DNA from: Diphasiastrum complanatum
Lineage: Eukaryota > Streptophyta > Lycopodiopsida > Lycopodiales > Lycopodiaceae
Reading direction: 5' to 3'
DNA: 64,000 nt
Assembly: GCA_029204225.1 (NCBI GenBank)
Contig: CM055092.1
Location: 78,502,527-78,566,526 of the forward strand
Shown here: positions 32,809-44,446 of the stretch, one piece after another
Layout: each line of letters starts with the position of its first letter
How positions within the stretch are numbered: the first letter of the stretch is position 1
Notes under the pieces: model-generated
Told to the model about the DNA's origin: nothing
Database searches by the model: none
What the model saw: only the letters and a program-made list of their open reading frames with translations
Position numbers and translations under genes: made by a program

Positions 32809-33815
32809 AATCTTGCTTTATGCTTGTTGATGGTGCCATCATGATTGAACTTGATCCGAAATACCCACTTGCAACCAATCACACGCTTGTTGGATGGAGG
32901 ATCCACAAGCTCCCAAGTATTGTTGGTGATCAATGCATCATACTCTTGCTTCATGGCATCATACCACTCCTTGGTATTGAGTGCCTCTTGTACATTCTTT
33001 GGCTCTTCATGAGAGACATAAAAAACATAATTAGTGGAATCAAGATCCACTTGTTTGCCTTTGTCAACATAGGAGAGCCTCTTAGGCTCAGATCTATCTC
33101 TCATGGACCTTCTTGGTGAAAACATCCTAGGAGAGTCTTCTTCAAATCTCGACCCCATCACATCATGATTGTATTCAAAATCAGTAATTGATGATGCATC
33201 CATAGATTTCTTGATCTTAGCCTCTTCAAAAGATGAGTGTTGATCTTCATGAAAGACAACATCTCTACTTTCAATAACTTGAGAAGTAGAGAGTATAAAG
33301 ACTCTATAGGCCTTCTTTGTGGATGAGTATCCAACCATGATCCCTTTGAATGCACTAGGATCTTCCTTCTTCCTTGTTTCCAAGGGAATATGGACAAAGC
33401 ATAAGCATCCAAAAACTCTAAGGTAATCAACCTTAGGCTTCTTCAAAAATAAGATTTCATATGGTGACTTTCCTCCAAGAGCTATATGTGGGAGCCTATT
33501 GCAAAGATAATTTGCACAATTAATGGCTTCTCCCCAAAAATCTTTGGGCAAAGATGCCTCAATTCTCATAGATTTTGCACATTCACATAGGGATCTATTC
33601 TTTCTCTCAGCCACTCCATTTTGAGATGGAGAGTAGGCACAAGAGAACTCTCTTTTAATGCCTTCAAGCTCACAAAAATCTTGAAATTTATTTGAGATAT
33701 ATTCACCACCTCCATCACTTCTAAGAGCTTTAATCTTGAATGAGAATTGCTTCTCTACATAAGCTTTGAAAATAATGAAATGATCAAACACCATAGATTT
33801 AGAAGCAAGAAGATA
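32736..33815 (-). pseudogene. Copia D integrase core and post-integrase region
   Basis: The frame opens at the junction with YLLASKSMVFDHFIIFK (33815-33765), where the second half of the integrase core is expected. It has LRSDGGGEYIS (second catalytic Asp) and SQNGVAERKN (Glu). The tail follows: VDYLRVFGCLCFVHIP, GIMVGYSSTKKAYRVF, SRDVVFHEDQ, and the pre-RT ALNTKEWYDAMKQEYDAL with GCKWVFRIKFNHDG. It shifts frame at about 32800 into RT. The first catalytic Asp lies on the other half (LIHSDMHF at about 24860). Confidence 0.9.
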
Positions 33816-34630
33816 TATTCAAGTGAATCTTGTGTAATATGGCCATGAATTTCGTGCATGGTTGACTCCATATTTGTTTTCTTGTCGTCAACCTGGTTCT
33901 TGTTACCAAATTCGTGTTCAGATTCGTCACTTGAATCGTCAAACTCTTTCAAGTTTGTGTCTGCAATGATAATTTCTTCATATGAAACATTAGCTTCATC
34001 GTTGCAGGCATCGAAGAATTCTTTGTCATCAGCATTCTCATAACATTCAAAGTACTGCACTTCAATATCAGATTTATAGAAAAAAATATTCAAGGCATAC
34101 GAAGATTCTTCTAATGTAAAACTGGTGTCGGACAAAGGAGTTTCACCTTCATATTTGTCACGACTCCAGGTTATGATTTGTTCTACTGGCTTACCTCGGT
34201 TATTGGTCTCACCAGTTCGAAATCTTAGCTCTCTAGATTTCCAATGTATACTAGCATTTGATTGATAAAGCCAAGATCGTCCAATCAGCACAAAATATGA
34301 TGACAAACCGAGTGGTTTGATAACAATGAAATTCATGGTGAATGGCTTGGCTTGAATGTAGACAGTGACATCCTTCAGATCACCAACAGGTTTTCGTCGT
34401 GTCGAATCAGCTAACTTGATGTTTTGCTGTGTTGGTTGAATGTCAGTCAGTCCCAGAGCACGAACTGTGTCTTCTGTTATTATATTTACACTGGAACCAG
34501 AGTCAATTGGCACTTTTTTGATCAGGCATCCTGCAATAGTAACATCAATTTCAGGTGCACTGATATTACCTAAATCAATGGACAAAACACCAGCACCTGG
34601 TAGAGAAATTTTTTTCTTCTTATTAGGCAC
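33816..34630 (-). pseudogene. Gypsy E aspartic protease
   Basis: KKVPIDSGSSVNIITEDTVR carries the catalytic Asp (about 34512), and FVLIGRSWLYQSNASIHW the second conserved element (an LGRPWL equivalent). The acidic C-terminal linker (DDSSDESEHEFGNKNQVDDK) runs to the breakpoint near HITQDSLE. The frame is open over about 270 codons, but the last residues at 33815-33755 belong to antisense copia D. Confidence 0.88.
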
Positions 34631-35402
34631 AGAAAGGCCTTTTCAGCTGCTTTCTATAATAAGTGTTATCTACCAACAACTGTTCAAAAGTAATGTTTGG
34701 TCGAAGACATCCGATATCAGTTACGATGTCATATTCTTTTGTCTTTGATTTTGAGGTTGGTTTATCAATAACAGCACTAGACAATTTCGTCTTCGCGATT
34801 TCTTCATCTTCTTCCTCGAAAGTGACCACCTTCTCTGCAAGAGCAGTATTTAGTTCAGCGTTGATGATTTCCTTTGCTTCTGCCGAGATATCTTTTGCAA
34901 ATAACTTCGCAGCATCACGATCATAGTCAGGGTCATCCTTGAGATCTTCTTTAGTCGTGGATTTGCTCGTCGTCTTGATAGAAGATTTCGTCTTCGAGGA
35001 TTTTCTGCGCTTTGTCGAAGATTTTTGATCAGGTTTCGAGGAGCTTTTGCTTCTCGTGGTGACTTTAAAATTCTTTTCCACGTCACTTGGCCAGGATTGA
35101 TCTTTAGTCTTTGCCAATTTTCCTTCAATAACGTCAATTCTCTGTACAACAGCATCTGTCGCAGCTTTCACTTTCGTGTCTGCAGCAGCTGGTGTTGCTA
35201 CATACTGATATTTGCGGCTTCTACGACTGAGGGCAGTCAGGATACTTATGACCAGGTTCTCTACAATTCGAGCATAATGGTACGTAACCAATTGGTTTTC
35301 GTGGCTGAGAACAGTCTGGAGAAAAATGTCCCGGCTCTCCACAGTTGTAGCAGTTGCCCGAAACTGGTTTATTCGAGGTTTGGGACTTCGCTGGTCCAAC
35401 AA
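34623..35402 (-). pseudogene. Gypsy E basic linker between nucleocapsid and protease
   Basis: About 260 codons, very rich in Lys, Ser and Thr in the middle (STKRRKSSKTKSSIKTTSKS), then Glu/Asp-rich, ending FEQLLVDNTYYRKQLKR just before protease. No enzyme domain is visible. The first ~60 residues are an out-of-frame reading of the third knuckle region, so a frameshift sits near 35220. Confidence 0.65.
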
Positions 35403-36565
35403 ATTTAGGAGGATTATGTCTTTCTGGTGCGAATTTGGGTCTGTCTTGCTGGGCTAATGCTGCAGTACCCTGTACATAATTAGTAGTCGCATCATTCTGA
35501 AAAATAAAAAGTACCTCCTGGGCAGGATCTTCAATGTATTTGATATTAACAATGGTGCAGTCTTCCTTGGTGTGTCCAGATGTTCCACATTTTGTACACC
35601 ACATTCCTGAGTTAGAAGAAGATGCATTTGGTCTTTTATCTGCAACTTCTAAGATCTGCATTACTTTTCCAAAGCTTTTCCACTTTGGAAGTTGACGACT
35701 TATCCTCGACAACTTCCGTGTCATCCTTTCGTTTAGTTCACCATTTATTCTTTTTCTCTCCTTTGTCAGCATCTGATTCTGATGAATCGCTACTTTCAAA
35801 TTTCAAGCTTGAAGAACTACTACTGGAATCAGAATCAGAATCATCATCGCTGTCATTGGAATCAGTCTTACACTTTTGAGATTTCTTCGTTGATCGCCGA
35901 TTTCGCGCTAATTTCAAAGTCTCGAAAGTTTTTGCACTAGCTATAACAGTTGCTAAGGAGTTCATGTCCCCTTGTCTGCAGTATCGATCAATCTTTGGTG
36001 GTAGACCAGCCAAAAATCATTCGATTTGCATATCCACGAGATATACATCGGTTAATTTTCCTATGAGATTTTTAACCTTACGTGTATATTTGCAAAGAGA
36101 TTCTTTACTCTTCTTCTGAACATTGTTCAGTCATCCAAGAATTCTAGATTTGTAATCTATCTCTCTGAACTGGTTCAAAAACGCATCTTTCAACATGTAC
36201 CAGGTTCCTACATGGCCTGGATCTACCTGGCTATACCAGATACGCGCCTGCTTTCTTAGCAGACCAGGGAAAATTCGTAGTTTGTCTACGTCAATTCCCT
36301 CGTTATTCGCATTGGCTATTGACTCAAATTGTGAGACATAGCTATCTGCATCATCGGAGCTGGTCCCTTTGAAATAATCATATTTAATTTTAGAGATAGA
36401 AGTGAAGCGTGCAGCAGGACCCTCCATACCGAAGCTAATTAGGAATTCAAGTAATTGAGCAGTGATGTCGTCTAGATTTCTACGACTAGTACTTTCACTC
36501 TGTCTTTGTAAAAACTCCTCTCTAAGCTTCCGATATCTTTCTAATCTCGATTCTCTATCTGACAT
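35221..36565 (-). pseudogene. Gypsy E gag (capsid and three zinc knuckles)
   Basis: ATG at 36565 (MSDRESRLERYRKLREEF). The capsid motif KLRIFPGLLRKQARIWYSQV with GTWYMLKDAFLNQFRE is typical of the Retrotrans_gag family. A stop at 36131 and another near 36018 interrupt it. A Ser/Asp-rich spacer (about 35900-35780) precedes the knuckles CTKCGTSGHTKEDC, CYNCGEPGHFSPDC and CSNCREPGHKYPDC in the 35799-35221 frame. All three have normal x4 spacing, unlike gypsy-1. Confidence 0.88.
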
Positions 36566-36616
36566 ATATTAGAGATGGAAATGGACGTGTCAGATTTCTT
36601 ATAACTTTCCTAAACT

Positions 36617-36636
36617 ATCCTCGACAACGGCACCCA
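36617..36636 (-). other. Primer-binding site of gypsy E (Asp-tRNA-like)
   Basis: The minus strand reads GGTGCCGTTGTCGAGGAT, close to the 3' end complement of plant tRNA-Asp (GGCGCCGTTGCCGGGGAT), the usual PBS of several plant gypsy lineages. It lies 11 bp inside the LTR boundary. Confidence 0.75.
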
Positions 36637-36647
36637 AAATTGGTATA

Positions 36648-37887
36648 TGTCATGCTATACCAACAGAATTAATATAGATTTTGTAGTGAAAAGTATTGTT
36701 CCCACAGAGGACAGCATTATAAAATTATGTTTTTGGTGTAATTATGGCAGGTGGTTTTGAATGTTATTATGGGTGTTGACAGACATTAAAAAGTAACCAG
36801 TATTACTTATATTTGGAACGGGTAATGTTAATGAATTCAGAACAACAATCTGGCCTCTATCGAATTGAAGGAAGCACGTTCTACAAATGAAATATTATCA
36901 GAGTAGTACAGTAGACTACACTCTGGCTGACTAAGGTGTCAACAAAGAATCGGGAATTGTTCGATGTATTCACGACTACGCAGACAATTAATTAATCGAG
37001 TTCGTGATCTATTCGTTCCTAGACAATAGTCCTCAATAACTAAAACCCAAATTAATGGTTAAAGAGCGCGAATGGTTTTAGAGCATGTTAGAAACTTATG
37101 TCAATGCCAATCAGGAAAACAGATCAAAGACTCAATTCTTCAGGCAGGGACTGTCATCTCATTTGTATACATACAATTTAATTCAATGATCGTGCTAGAC
37201 TGCACAAAGATAGTCATTATTCGAGTGTCGAAAAGAACGTATTCGCGACAGACAAATAAGATGACTTTAAGACAGTTCTTTAGAGCATGCTTTACAAAAA
37301 CACAGCAAACGACTGTAATGCACTAGAGCGTCTGTCTGATCAGAGAATAATTCATGACATGCGTTAGAGATTGTTAGCAGACTCAAGATCACTCACACTC
37401 AGCAGTGCGGAGAACAGAGATAAGAGAGAATAATTGACAGAACTCTATTCACTTCTTCAATCTCTTACATAAGCATAAACTCTTCTCTCTCGATGATCGA
37501 GACTAAAGTGTGAGATCAATATATGTTCTACGGGGCGAACAAACACACCTCTTAAACAATAGGTGTGTCGCTCCCGCGAAAGGGTCTAGTTAAGAATTAA
37601 CTGAAAATACGTTCAACTATGCCATAAGAGGTATACTTAACTATGAGTTACTCTAGTTTAACATGTCTTTTCATAACTAGTCATTTCGTATGGATGACCT
37701 AGTTAAGGGTTATCCAAAACAATGTCTTTTCATATTAAAGGTCTAGCCCTTAATTTATAAGGCAAGTACCTAGGAGATATATTCTCGAAAAATGACTTAG
37801 GCCTCTTCATGATTTATACTTAACCAGCTCATATCTTCATTTTCAAGTATATCATGCCATATTTATGTTGATATTCAATTTTTGACA
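36648..37887 (-). repeat. 5' LTR of gypsy E (about 1240 bp)
   Basis: On the minus strand it starts TGTCAAAAATTGAAT and ends GGTATAGCATGACA, TGTCA/TGACA termini with the PBS just after. Only one copy is in the window, so the outer boundary rests on the terminal match and on the resumption of copia F coding at 37889. Confidence 0.7.
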
Positions 37888-37888
37888 T

Positions 37889-39232
37889 TTGCGTGGCATC
37901 ACACTACCCTTCATTAGCAAATCGAATTCTTCATGCGAAAGTTGTATTTCCAGCAAGCATGCTAGAACTCCAGTCACTTCCGATTCAGTTCATTCTTCTA
38001 AAGGTTCATTAGATCTTGTACACATGGACATTTGTGGTCCTATGCAGATTATTTCCACAGGGGGAGCTGTCTATTTGTTGACTATCATTGATGACTTCTC
38101 TCGAAGGACTGCAACATATTTCTTGAAGAACAAACCCGAGACTCTCAAGTTCTTCATGCAATTCAAGGCATCATCAGAAAAACCGACCCAGAGAAGAATC
38201 AAAGCTCTACGCTCTGATGTAGGGGGGGTATTAATCTCCACTGAGTTCAAAGCTTTTTGCAAAGCCAATCGAATACATTTACAAAATATTCAGCCCACTA
38301 CTCACCTCAGTCCAATGGTGTAGCTCAAAGGAAGAATGAAACACTCATCACAAGTGCAAAGAGCATGTTGCCCATGCCTCTCTTCCAAAGAAATTTTGGG
38401 TAGAAGCTGTTACTACAGCAGCCTACCTTCAAAATCGATCCATCTCAGAAGCCTGAATGGCAAGACACCTTATCAGGTGTGGACAGGATCAAAGCCATCA
38501 CTCACAAATATTCGAGTGTTTGGATGCATAGCCTACTCACAAATCTCTGCTGATCTAAGTAGGAAGCTGGACAAGACCAGCAGAAGGTCGATCTTCATCA
38601 GCTATTTCTCATACCATTAGACATACAAGCTCTTCAATTTGGACTCTCAGAAGACCTTCATGAGCAGAAATGTCATTTTTGTGAAAGATCAGTTTATCGA
38701 CCACAAGGAAAAATCTACTTCGAATTTAGATCCTAGAATCAACACCAACAACTCCAAACTACTTAGGACTGATCAGAAGATTGACACTAACAATGGCAAT
38801 GACTCCGACAACAAGGCAGTCCCTCAGCAAAACGAATCGCATCAGAGAATCATAGTTCAACCTAGAAGATCAAACTGATCAAGACAGCCTCCATCTTGAT
38901 TTACGGATCATCCGGCCTGCTACTTTGTGCAGGAATCAAACGTTGTTTTAGACGCAATGTCAACACTTAATGTTGATCAAGAGAAGACCAGTGCATCTTT
39001 TAACGAGAATGGTTTTATTCCAAACTCGATGGACTCGAATTTTTTATCTGTATCGAATCCCTTCATAATCATCACCTTTTATGTAGATGATATGTTACTA
39101 TTTAGTAACAATCTGAATTTGTTGAAGGATTCAAAAGACATGTTAGCTCTATCAAAAGGAGCATCATCTCATATTTTAACGATATGTTAAAATTGAAGTG
39201 AAAAGCGTTTTTCAGGATCCACATTAAGGGGG
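37889..39232 (+). pseudogene. Copia F integrase and RT remnants
   Basis: GAG-pre-integrase end CESCISSKHARTP, integrase start SLDLVHMDICGPM, then LRSDVGGVLIS where LRSDNGGEYIS is expected. The catalytic Glu position reads AQRKN (Gln) after a frameshift at 38320. The tail has IRVFGCIAYSQISADL. The frame then jumps from AMSTLNVDQ straight to NGFIPNSMDSNF and FYVDDMLLFSNN, so about 170 codons of RT are deleted but the YVDD survives. RNase H is gone. The closest relative in the window is copia G. Confidence 0.85.
39223..39232 (+). other. Polypurine tract of copia F
   Basis: ATTAAGGGGG directly before TGTTAGATTTC. Confidence 0.75.
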
Positions 39233-40130
39233 TGTTAGATTTCTTATGCTCAGCCTTAAGAAATTGTTCAAGTAATGAGCATCCTGAAAACTGAAGGCCA
39301 ACTACATATTTCGGACCTTCACATTTTTCCCTTTTTGAGATTCTTTTTTGCCTTAACCATTTTTAGGCTCCTTCGTCTTTTTTGCACGTTAGCGAAAAAT
39401 GTGACACAGTGGACAAGTGACCAGAATGCCTTAGAAACCATTCTTATGGCACCTTCGTTTTTATTGTCTTCTTCACCCCTTCGCGAAAAATGCGACAAAG
39501 TGGCCAGAATGCCTTAGAAACCATTTTAAGGCACCTTCGTCTTTTTCAGCTTTTTCGCTGCCTTAAGTCTAAGGCACCTTCTATTTTTTGTTGTTTTAAA
39601 TCTAAGGCACCTTCTAGTTTTTGCTGCCTTTAGTCTAAGGCACCTTTGAACTTATTTATACTAAGAAATTAGGTCGTCAAATGTGACTGCCAGTTGGCTA
39701 GAGTTCGCTAGCATTCAGCAAGTTCCTTCTCAGAAATTGATTACTGAATAGCGGTGACAATTTAGCCATAAACAGTCTGTCTGCATAAATGAACATAAAT
39801 TGTCACTCTGTAGAAATGAACATAAACTGCCACAGGTGAAAAAGCGACAATGTCGTAAAAAGAAAAACGACAGTGTCGGTTTTTTGTGAGAAATGCGAGT
39901 CTCACAAAATCTCATTTCCTTAATATTTGGGATTGCCCCACACTTTGCCAAAGTCATTTCCTTAACATTTGAGGCACTTTGAAAAATGCAAAAAATGAGA
40001 CACTGCATTTTTATTCGTAATGCTTGATAGGCGAAAAAGGTGACATTGCATTTTTACACGCGATTTTTGACAGACAAAAAATGTGAGAAAGGCGACACTA
40101 TAATTTTTACTTGTATTTTTCACAACGCTA
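39233..40130 (+). repeat. 3' LTR of copia F
   Basis: Start TGTTAGATTTCTTATGCTCAG, matched over ~235 bp by 22028-22265. The middle carries short direct repeats (CCAGAATGCCTTAGAAACCA at about 39421 and 39500; TAAGGCACCTTC at about 39528, 39570, 39602 and 39638). The right end is not sharply defined and is given approximately. Confidence 0.65.
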
Positions 40131-40144
40131 CGTTGTAGAAAACA

Positions 40145-41052
40145 ATGGAAGATGCCATCAGGGAAGAAGATGAGGGTTTAGACGATGAATCATATCCGAC
40201 CACCCATAATCCAACTCCTTTAGTGGCATCATCATTGTACGCATCCAATCTATGATGAAACAAATGACGAAGTTACACAAGCAGCAGATGGAACAACTAA
40301 CGGCGCAATTCAATCATAAACTGAAGGCCTTGCAAGGAGCTATAGCACCAATTCCAAATCCACCGAAACCGAACCAACTGTAGTACCCTCGTCGAGAAAA
40401 TGTATGGTGCCTAGTTTGCACTCAGAACGATACAGCCAATGAGTGTCCGGTGTTAAAGCAAAACCTCTGATTGACACACAATTTTTGCCATTTGTGCAAC
40501 GCATTCCTTATCATCAAGAAGCACCCAATGCGGCACCGAGGTATGGCATGCCGAACAATCAGCAACGCATGGCCTTACCTGCACCACCAGGGCCAGCTAA
40601 CAATCATGTGGCTCATGTGAATTTAGCAACAGTGGAACATGAAGCACCAACATCACCTCAACCTGAGCAGCAGCAATGGTACTGGCTAGAAGAGGAGATC
40701 CAGCCATTAATAAGTATAAAAGAACCTATGCAGCTCAGCCTCAGCATCAAGGTGGTAGAAATTACGACTGTTATGGATGTGATGAAGGCCATCGAATTGT
40801 AGAATGTCCTTACAAGGGATAATATGCAGCCTTCTGTCGAGAATGCGGACACTACTTTCAAGAATTGTCCATTAAAACCTGAAATGAGTGCACCATTGAA
40901 TTTAATCTTAGCATACCCTACAACAATTTTAGAAAGGATGCCACCAGAAAAACAACACCTTCATGCCCCAGTGCTAGCAGTCGAAAGTGACAATCCATGT
41001 GATTGCGCCTTTATACAGGCCAAGCAGTTGAAGTGCTATCATAAAAAATGAT
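40145..41052 (+). pseudogene. Gypsy gag fragment related to gypsy-1
   Basis: In broken frames it shows RRENVWCLVCTQNDTANEC (compare TRENVWCSICTENHIVNEC of gypsy-1), then CHLCN, CYGCDEGHRIVEC and CRECGHYFKNC. The first has Asp where the zinc-binding His belongs. CYGCDEGHRIVEC again has the short x3 spacing. A Pro/Gln-rich spacer lies between the pairs. Stops are frequent and neither protease nor RT follows. Confidence 0.75.
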
Positions 41053-41689
41053 AAGACCGGCTTTATAATCACAAATTGCTAGGTCCACCACTTCAAAATT
41101 TTCAATGATTTTTGGTTCAAGGAAACTTCATGTGGTTGCAAGTAACAAACATTGCAAACAATAAGTCGGGAGAAGGATCACAACAAAAATGAAGACATGA
41201 AGCCAAAAGAGTGCAAAAGCTGGAGAGTCAATATTACAACACAAAAGCTTCAAAATCAACTTCTGCACTCACAAATCGATGTACAACTTGATTTATAAGA
41301 CAAAAAGAGTTTCAGGTTTGCACAAAAAGGAGCATCTAGCATGGTAAACATTTTGTCAAAACACGACATTCAGAGGGTAAAATTCACTACCAAGAAAAAT
41401 ATATCTGAGGAAGTCTCTACATAACCAGATTTGATTCACGCAATTATTTCTATGCTCATGATGATTCCAGCTTTGTGAAGCCTTTGTGGAAACATTGGAA
41501 AGTCGATGCTTTAATGAAGCTAATCATTTATGGTTGTAGCTCAGCAATTCACAAACGTGTAGAACTATGGTATTACTTGACAGCTACATGTTGTGGGCTA
41601 GGTTTTATAATAAATATGTTGTTGATGTCCAACAATGGGTGCTAAGACAATAAAAGAGCCATTGGTACCTACGTGTTGTGGTCACTTTT
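41053..41689 (+). other. Unassigned interval
   Basis: AT-rich, no frame longer than about 50 codons that I can support, no repeat with the rest of the window. It may hold the diverged 5' part of the downstream transposase-like pseudogene. Confidence 0.4.
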
Positions 41690-43171
41690 TGAAATGAAAA
41701 AACATTGCATTGATGATGTCTCTAGCACTATTGTTGCTCGAGAGCTTGATGGCAAAATTATCTGGCAAAAGTAGAGGAATTCATCGATACAGGAGGAGGT
41801 TTTTGAAAGGACAAATTTTGAAGATAAATGTATAGGAACAATAATTCTATCCAAAAGAAAGGAATGTGACAACTTCATTCAATAAAGGGATTGGATTGGG
41901 AGACAAGTTTTATTGGTACATAAATGAGGGGATGAATCCATTACTCTGGGAAAGGCTATTGTGTCACTTGTTTCACCACATGACATTGTGGGCAATGAGC
42001 AGCTGGGTGTGGACTCGGTTGGTGTAATTGTATACATGACAACTGTTGGTCAATGCCCAGCATGTCACACACAACTAGAAGAAGATCATGTGTATTGATG
42101 GTCCATACCATGCGTGCAAATGAGCAATGGTTTTCCACTGCTACAAGTTGATAGTTCTATCAAGAGGAGGGCCTTGTCACCGGAGGAAGTCTTTGGATGT
42201 GATGAGTCATCAGAGATGCCAAATTTGCAGTCCATACATTTCAACATTTCAAAGAATACACCATTAGGATGCAATGCGGCCATAAGATCAAATGCAATTA
42301 AATTCAACAAAGAAGATAGTTTGAATTACCAAGTGCATGCTTCGAGGGAAGGACATGCTACAATGCATGGCAATGGAAGCAAAGAGAAAATAAAGGTATG
42401 TGGTATTTCTAGTGTCATGGCAATCTCCACAATTGATTGTTGCAAAGGGCAGTGTTGCCAAATAGCAAGCCACGAAGAAGTTTTTGAGTCTCGCGTGAGC
42501 TATTATGGGCAACGACATAACGATCGACTAACATTTGTATTTGATTCATTTGCATCAGCACCAATGGGAACTAGAAAAATGATGTATAACGGAAGAGGTA
42601 TTTGTGAGAAAGCTTGGTGGATTATTCACGGTATTTCTAGAGCTTCATTTTTTAGATATAAATATCTATGGAAAAGGGGTGCAATGAAAGGGATGCATGG
42701 TAACGTGGGAAATTACAGAGAACATGGACATGTTACTGCAGCCAAGGAAGCAATTTGGGAGTTCATAAAAACAACTGCAGATAGAATGCCACACAAGAGT
42801 GAACAACTAATATGGGAGTTCGAGACACACAATATGTTCTTCCTAGTGTGTATAAGGTAAAGGACATTCAAAATGAAGTCAATGGTCGATTGGAAATGGT
42901 GAATGTCAAAGGCATCTCACAAGCTACGATGAGTAGATTGTGGAATAATGATTTCAAGGAGGTTCAAATAGCAACAAACAATGGTTTCTCATATGTGATG
43001 TGTGCACATCCATAAAAGAGAAATTGCAATCTACAAAGGTGGTCTCTGAAAGACTTAAATACCTTGAAGAAAAAGAAAAGCACATGAAAATGCAACGTCC
43101 TTGTCATAGTGTATATTACAGTAATAGGTTGTTGTCATGCTTGAAACCGAATGAATACCTTTGCATAATTC
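41690..43171 (+). pseudogene. Transposase-like protein, multiply frameshifted
   Basis: One frame runs from 41690 (stops 41773, 41884, 41917 and 42096) through an open 249-codon stretch to 42860, then two phase changes (about 42815 and 43000). Landmarks: CPACH, FGCDES, CKGQCCQ, VFDSFASAP, YNGRGICEKAWWIIHGIS, SFFRYKYLWKRG, HGNVGNYREHGHVTAAKE, NEVNGRLEMVNVKGISQATM, a CxxC around 42995, and YYSNRLLSCLKPNEYLCII. GIS-SFFRYK and GISQATMSRLW look like helix-turn-helix elements. From memory this order resembles transposase-like hypothetical proteins of algae and early land plants, where a conserved His/Asp motif follows EYLCII; that motif is damaged here. No terminal repeats were identified. Calling it a DNA-transposon relic is inference. 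Confidence 0.5.
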
Positions 43172-43299
43172 GGATGTCACACATTAAGGATGTCGAGCTT
43201 GTGATTGAAGGGTTGAAAAGATACAAAACATTTTGGATCAAATCTAAGGACACTTGTAGACATGAGTCTACCTTTTTCAATAACATAGGTCCAATTATA

Positions 43300-44436
43300 T
43301 AATATTGGGAGCATGAAGGCTATGAAGACCCCAACAATTGACAATATGTCTGTCGATTGTAGAGATGCATCTATGGTCTAAAACATGCATCACGAACCTG
43401 GTATAAAAAGCTTGATGGTCTTCTAAAGTCTCTAGACTTCAATCCGACTCAACCAGATTGCAATGTCTACATTAAAAGAGTAGGAAAGGATTTTGTGATA
43501 CTGACCATTTTCATGGATGATTCACTAATGATAGGAAATTCCTTGATGCTGATCAAAGACACGAAGAGTCAGATTTCTGAAAGCTACAAAATCACAGATC
43601 TTGGAGAAGCAACAAAATGCCTTGGGCTGGAGATCAGAAGAGATCGAAGAAAGGGCAAAATGCACTTGAGTCAGTCTAAATATGCCAGAAAAGTGCCAAG
43701 GTAGTACCACATGATGGACTACAAAGAGAAAGTAATGATAGCTGGAGCCAAGCTCACGAAGCAGGATTGTCCAAAAATAGAAGAGGAAGAACAGAAGATG
43801 GCAAATATATCCTACCAGAACTTCTAGCTTTATCTGTTTACGCCTTGAGCCAATTCTCCTCCATTCCTAGCCTGGCACATTGGAAAATGGCAAAACGAAT
43901 CCTATAGTATCTGAAGAGTACCCAGAATATGGGATTAATCTACAGAGCTGAAGATGAAGAAAAAGGATTCGAGCTGCACCACTACAGTGATGCGAGCTGC
44001 AAAGATGATAGCAAGTCCATTACTGGAGGATGTACAATAGCGTGCAGAGTTGCAATCAGCTGGATGTGCAAAAAGAAAACCTTGGTGGCTCAATCCTCTT
44101 GCAAAGCTGAATATGTCGTAGCTTCAAAGGTGGCAAATGAGGTAATGTGGTTGTAGATGATGTTGGAGGCAATCGGGATACCACAAGAAGGGCCAATCAT
44201 GATGAAGATGGACTCTCAGAGTGGCATCTATTTGTCCCATGATCATGTCTTCCATTCAAGGACAAAGCACATACCTTTGAAGTACCATCACATTTGAGAT
44301 TTGATTTCGAAAGGAGAGGTCCAGGTCTAGTATATAAAATCAGAAAATATGATTGCAAACCTACTAACTGCTCGACAAGCCACTCTTTGTCAAGCAAAGA
44401 AAGACAATTGGATTAAACATACAAAGCTGCAAGGTT
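43300..44436 (+). pseudogene. Copia H reverse transcriptase (C-terminal) and RNase H
   Basis: IYGLKHASRTWYKKLD opens the recognisable part. The catalytic motif is LTIFMDDSLMIGNS, with FMDD in place of YVDD. Then come ITDLGEATKCLGLEI and SQSKYARKV. RNase H: HHYSDASCKDDSKSITGGC, SSCKAEYV and HSRTKHIPLKYHHI. Stops at 43702 and around 44154. The preceding 43172-43300 is unclear and marks a junction with the transposase-like pseudogene. The motif set is of a copia group distinct from C/F/G. Confidence 0.82.
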
Positions 44437-44446
44437 CAAAAGGGAG
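44437..44446 (+). other. Polypurine tract of copia H
   Basis: CAAAAGGGAG immediately before TGTCAGAAATGG. Confidence 0.65.

Larger units (their letters stand above)
31127..33815 (-). mobile_element. Copia D, 3' half (integrase, RT, RNase H, LTR start)
   Basis: The minus strand carries everything missing from the half at 22266-24930, starting about ten codons past the point where that half stops. Its LTR is cut at about 310 bp by element B sequence. The body has only a frameshift near 32790 and a stop at 32617, making it the best-preserved RT in the window. Confidence 0.88.
33816..37887 (-). mobile_element. Ty3/gypsy element E, 5' part (LTR, PBS, gag, protease)
   Basis: On the minus strand the order is LTR 37887-36648, PBS, gag from 36565, three zinc knuckles, a linker and protease, ending at the junction with copia D at about 33816. 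RT and integrase are missing at this site; a gypsy RT start in the correct order lies at 24931 on the opposite strand. Confidence 0.88.

Noticed and set aside
33755-33815. C-terminal residues of the gypsy E protease ORF as a genuine tail
   Set aside because: They are the antisense of copia D integrase and start exactly at the inversion joint.
36570-37320. Short ORFs in the gypsy E LTR region, e.g. 37072-37326
   Set aside because: Located inside a non-coding LTR with no known domain.
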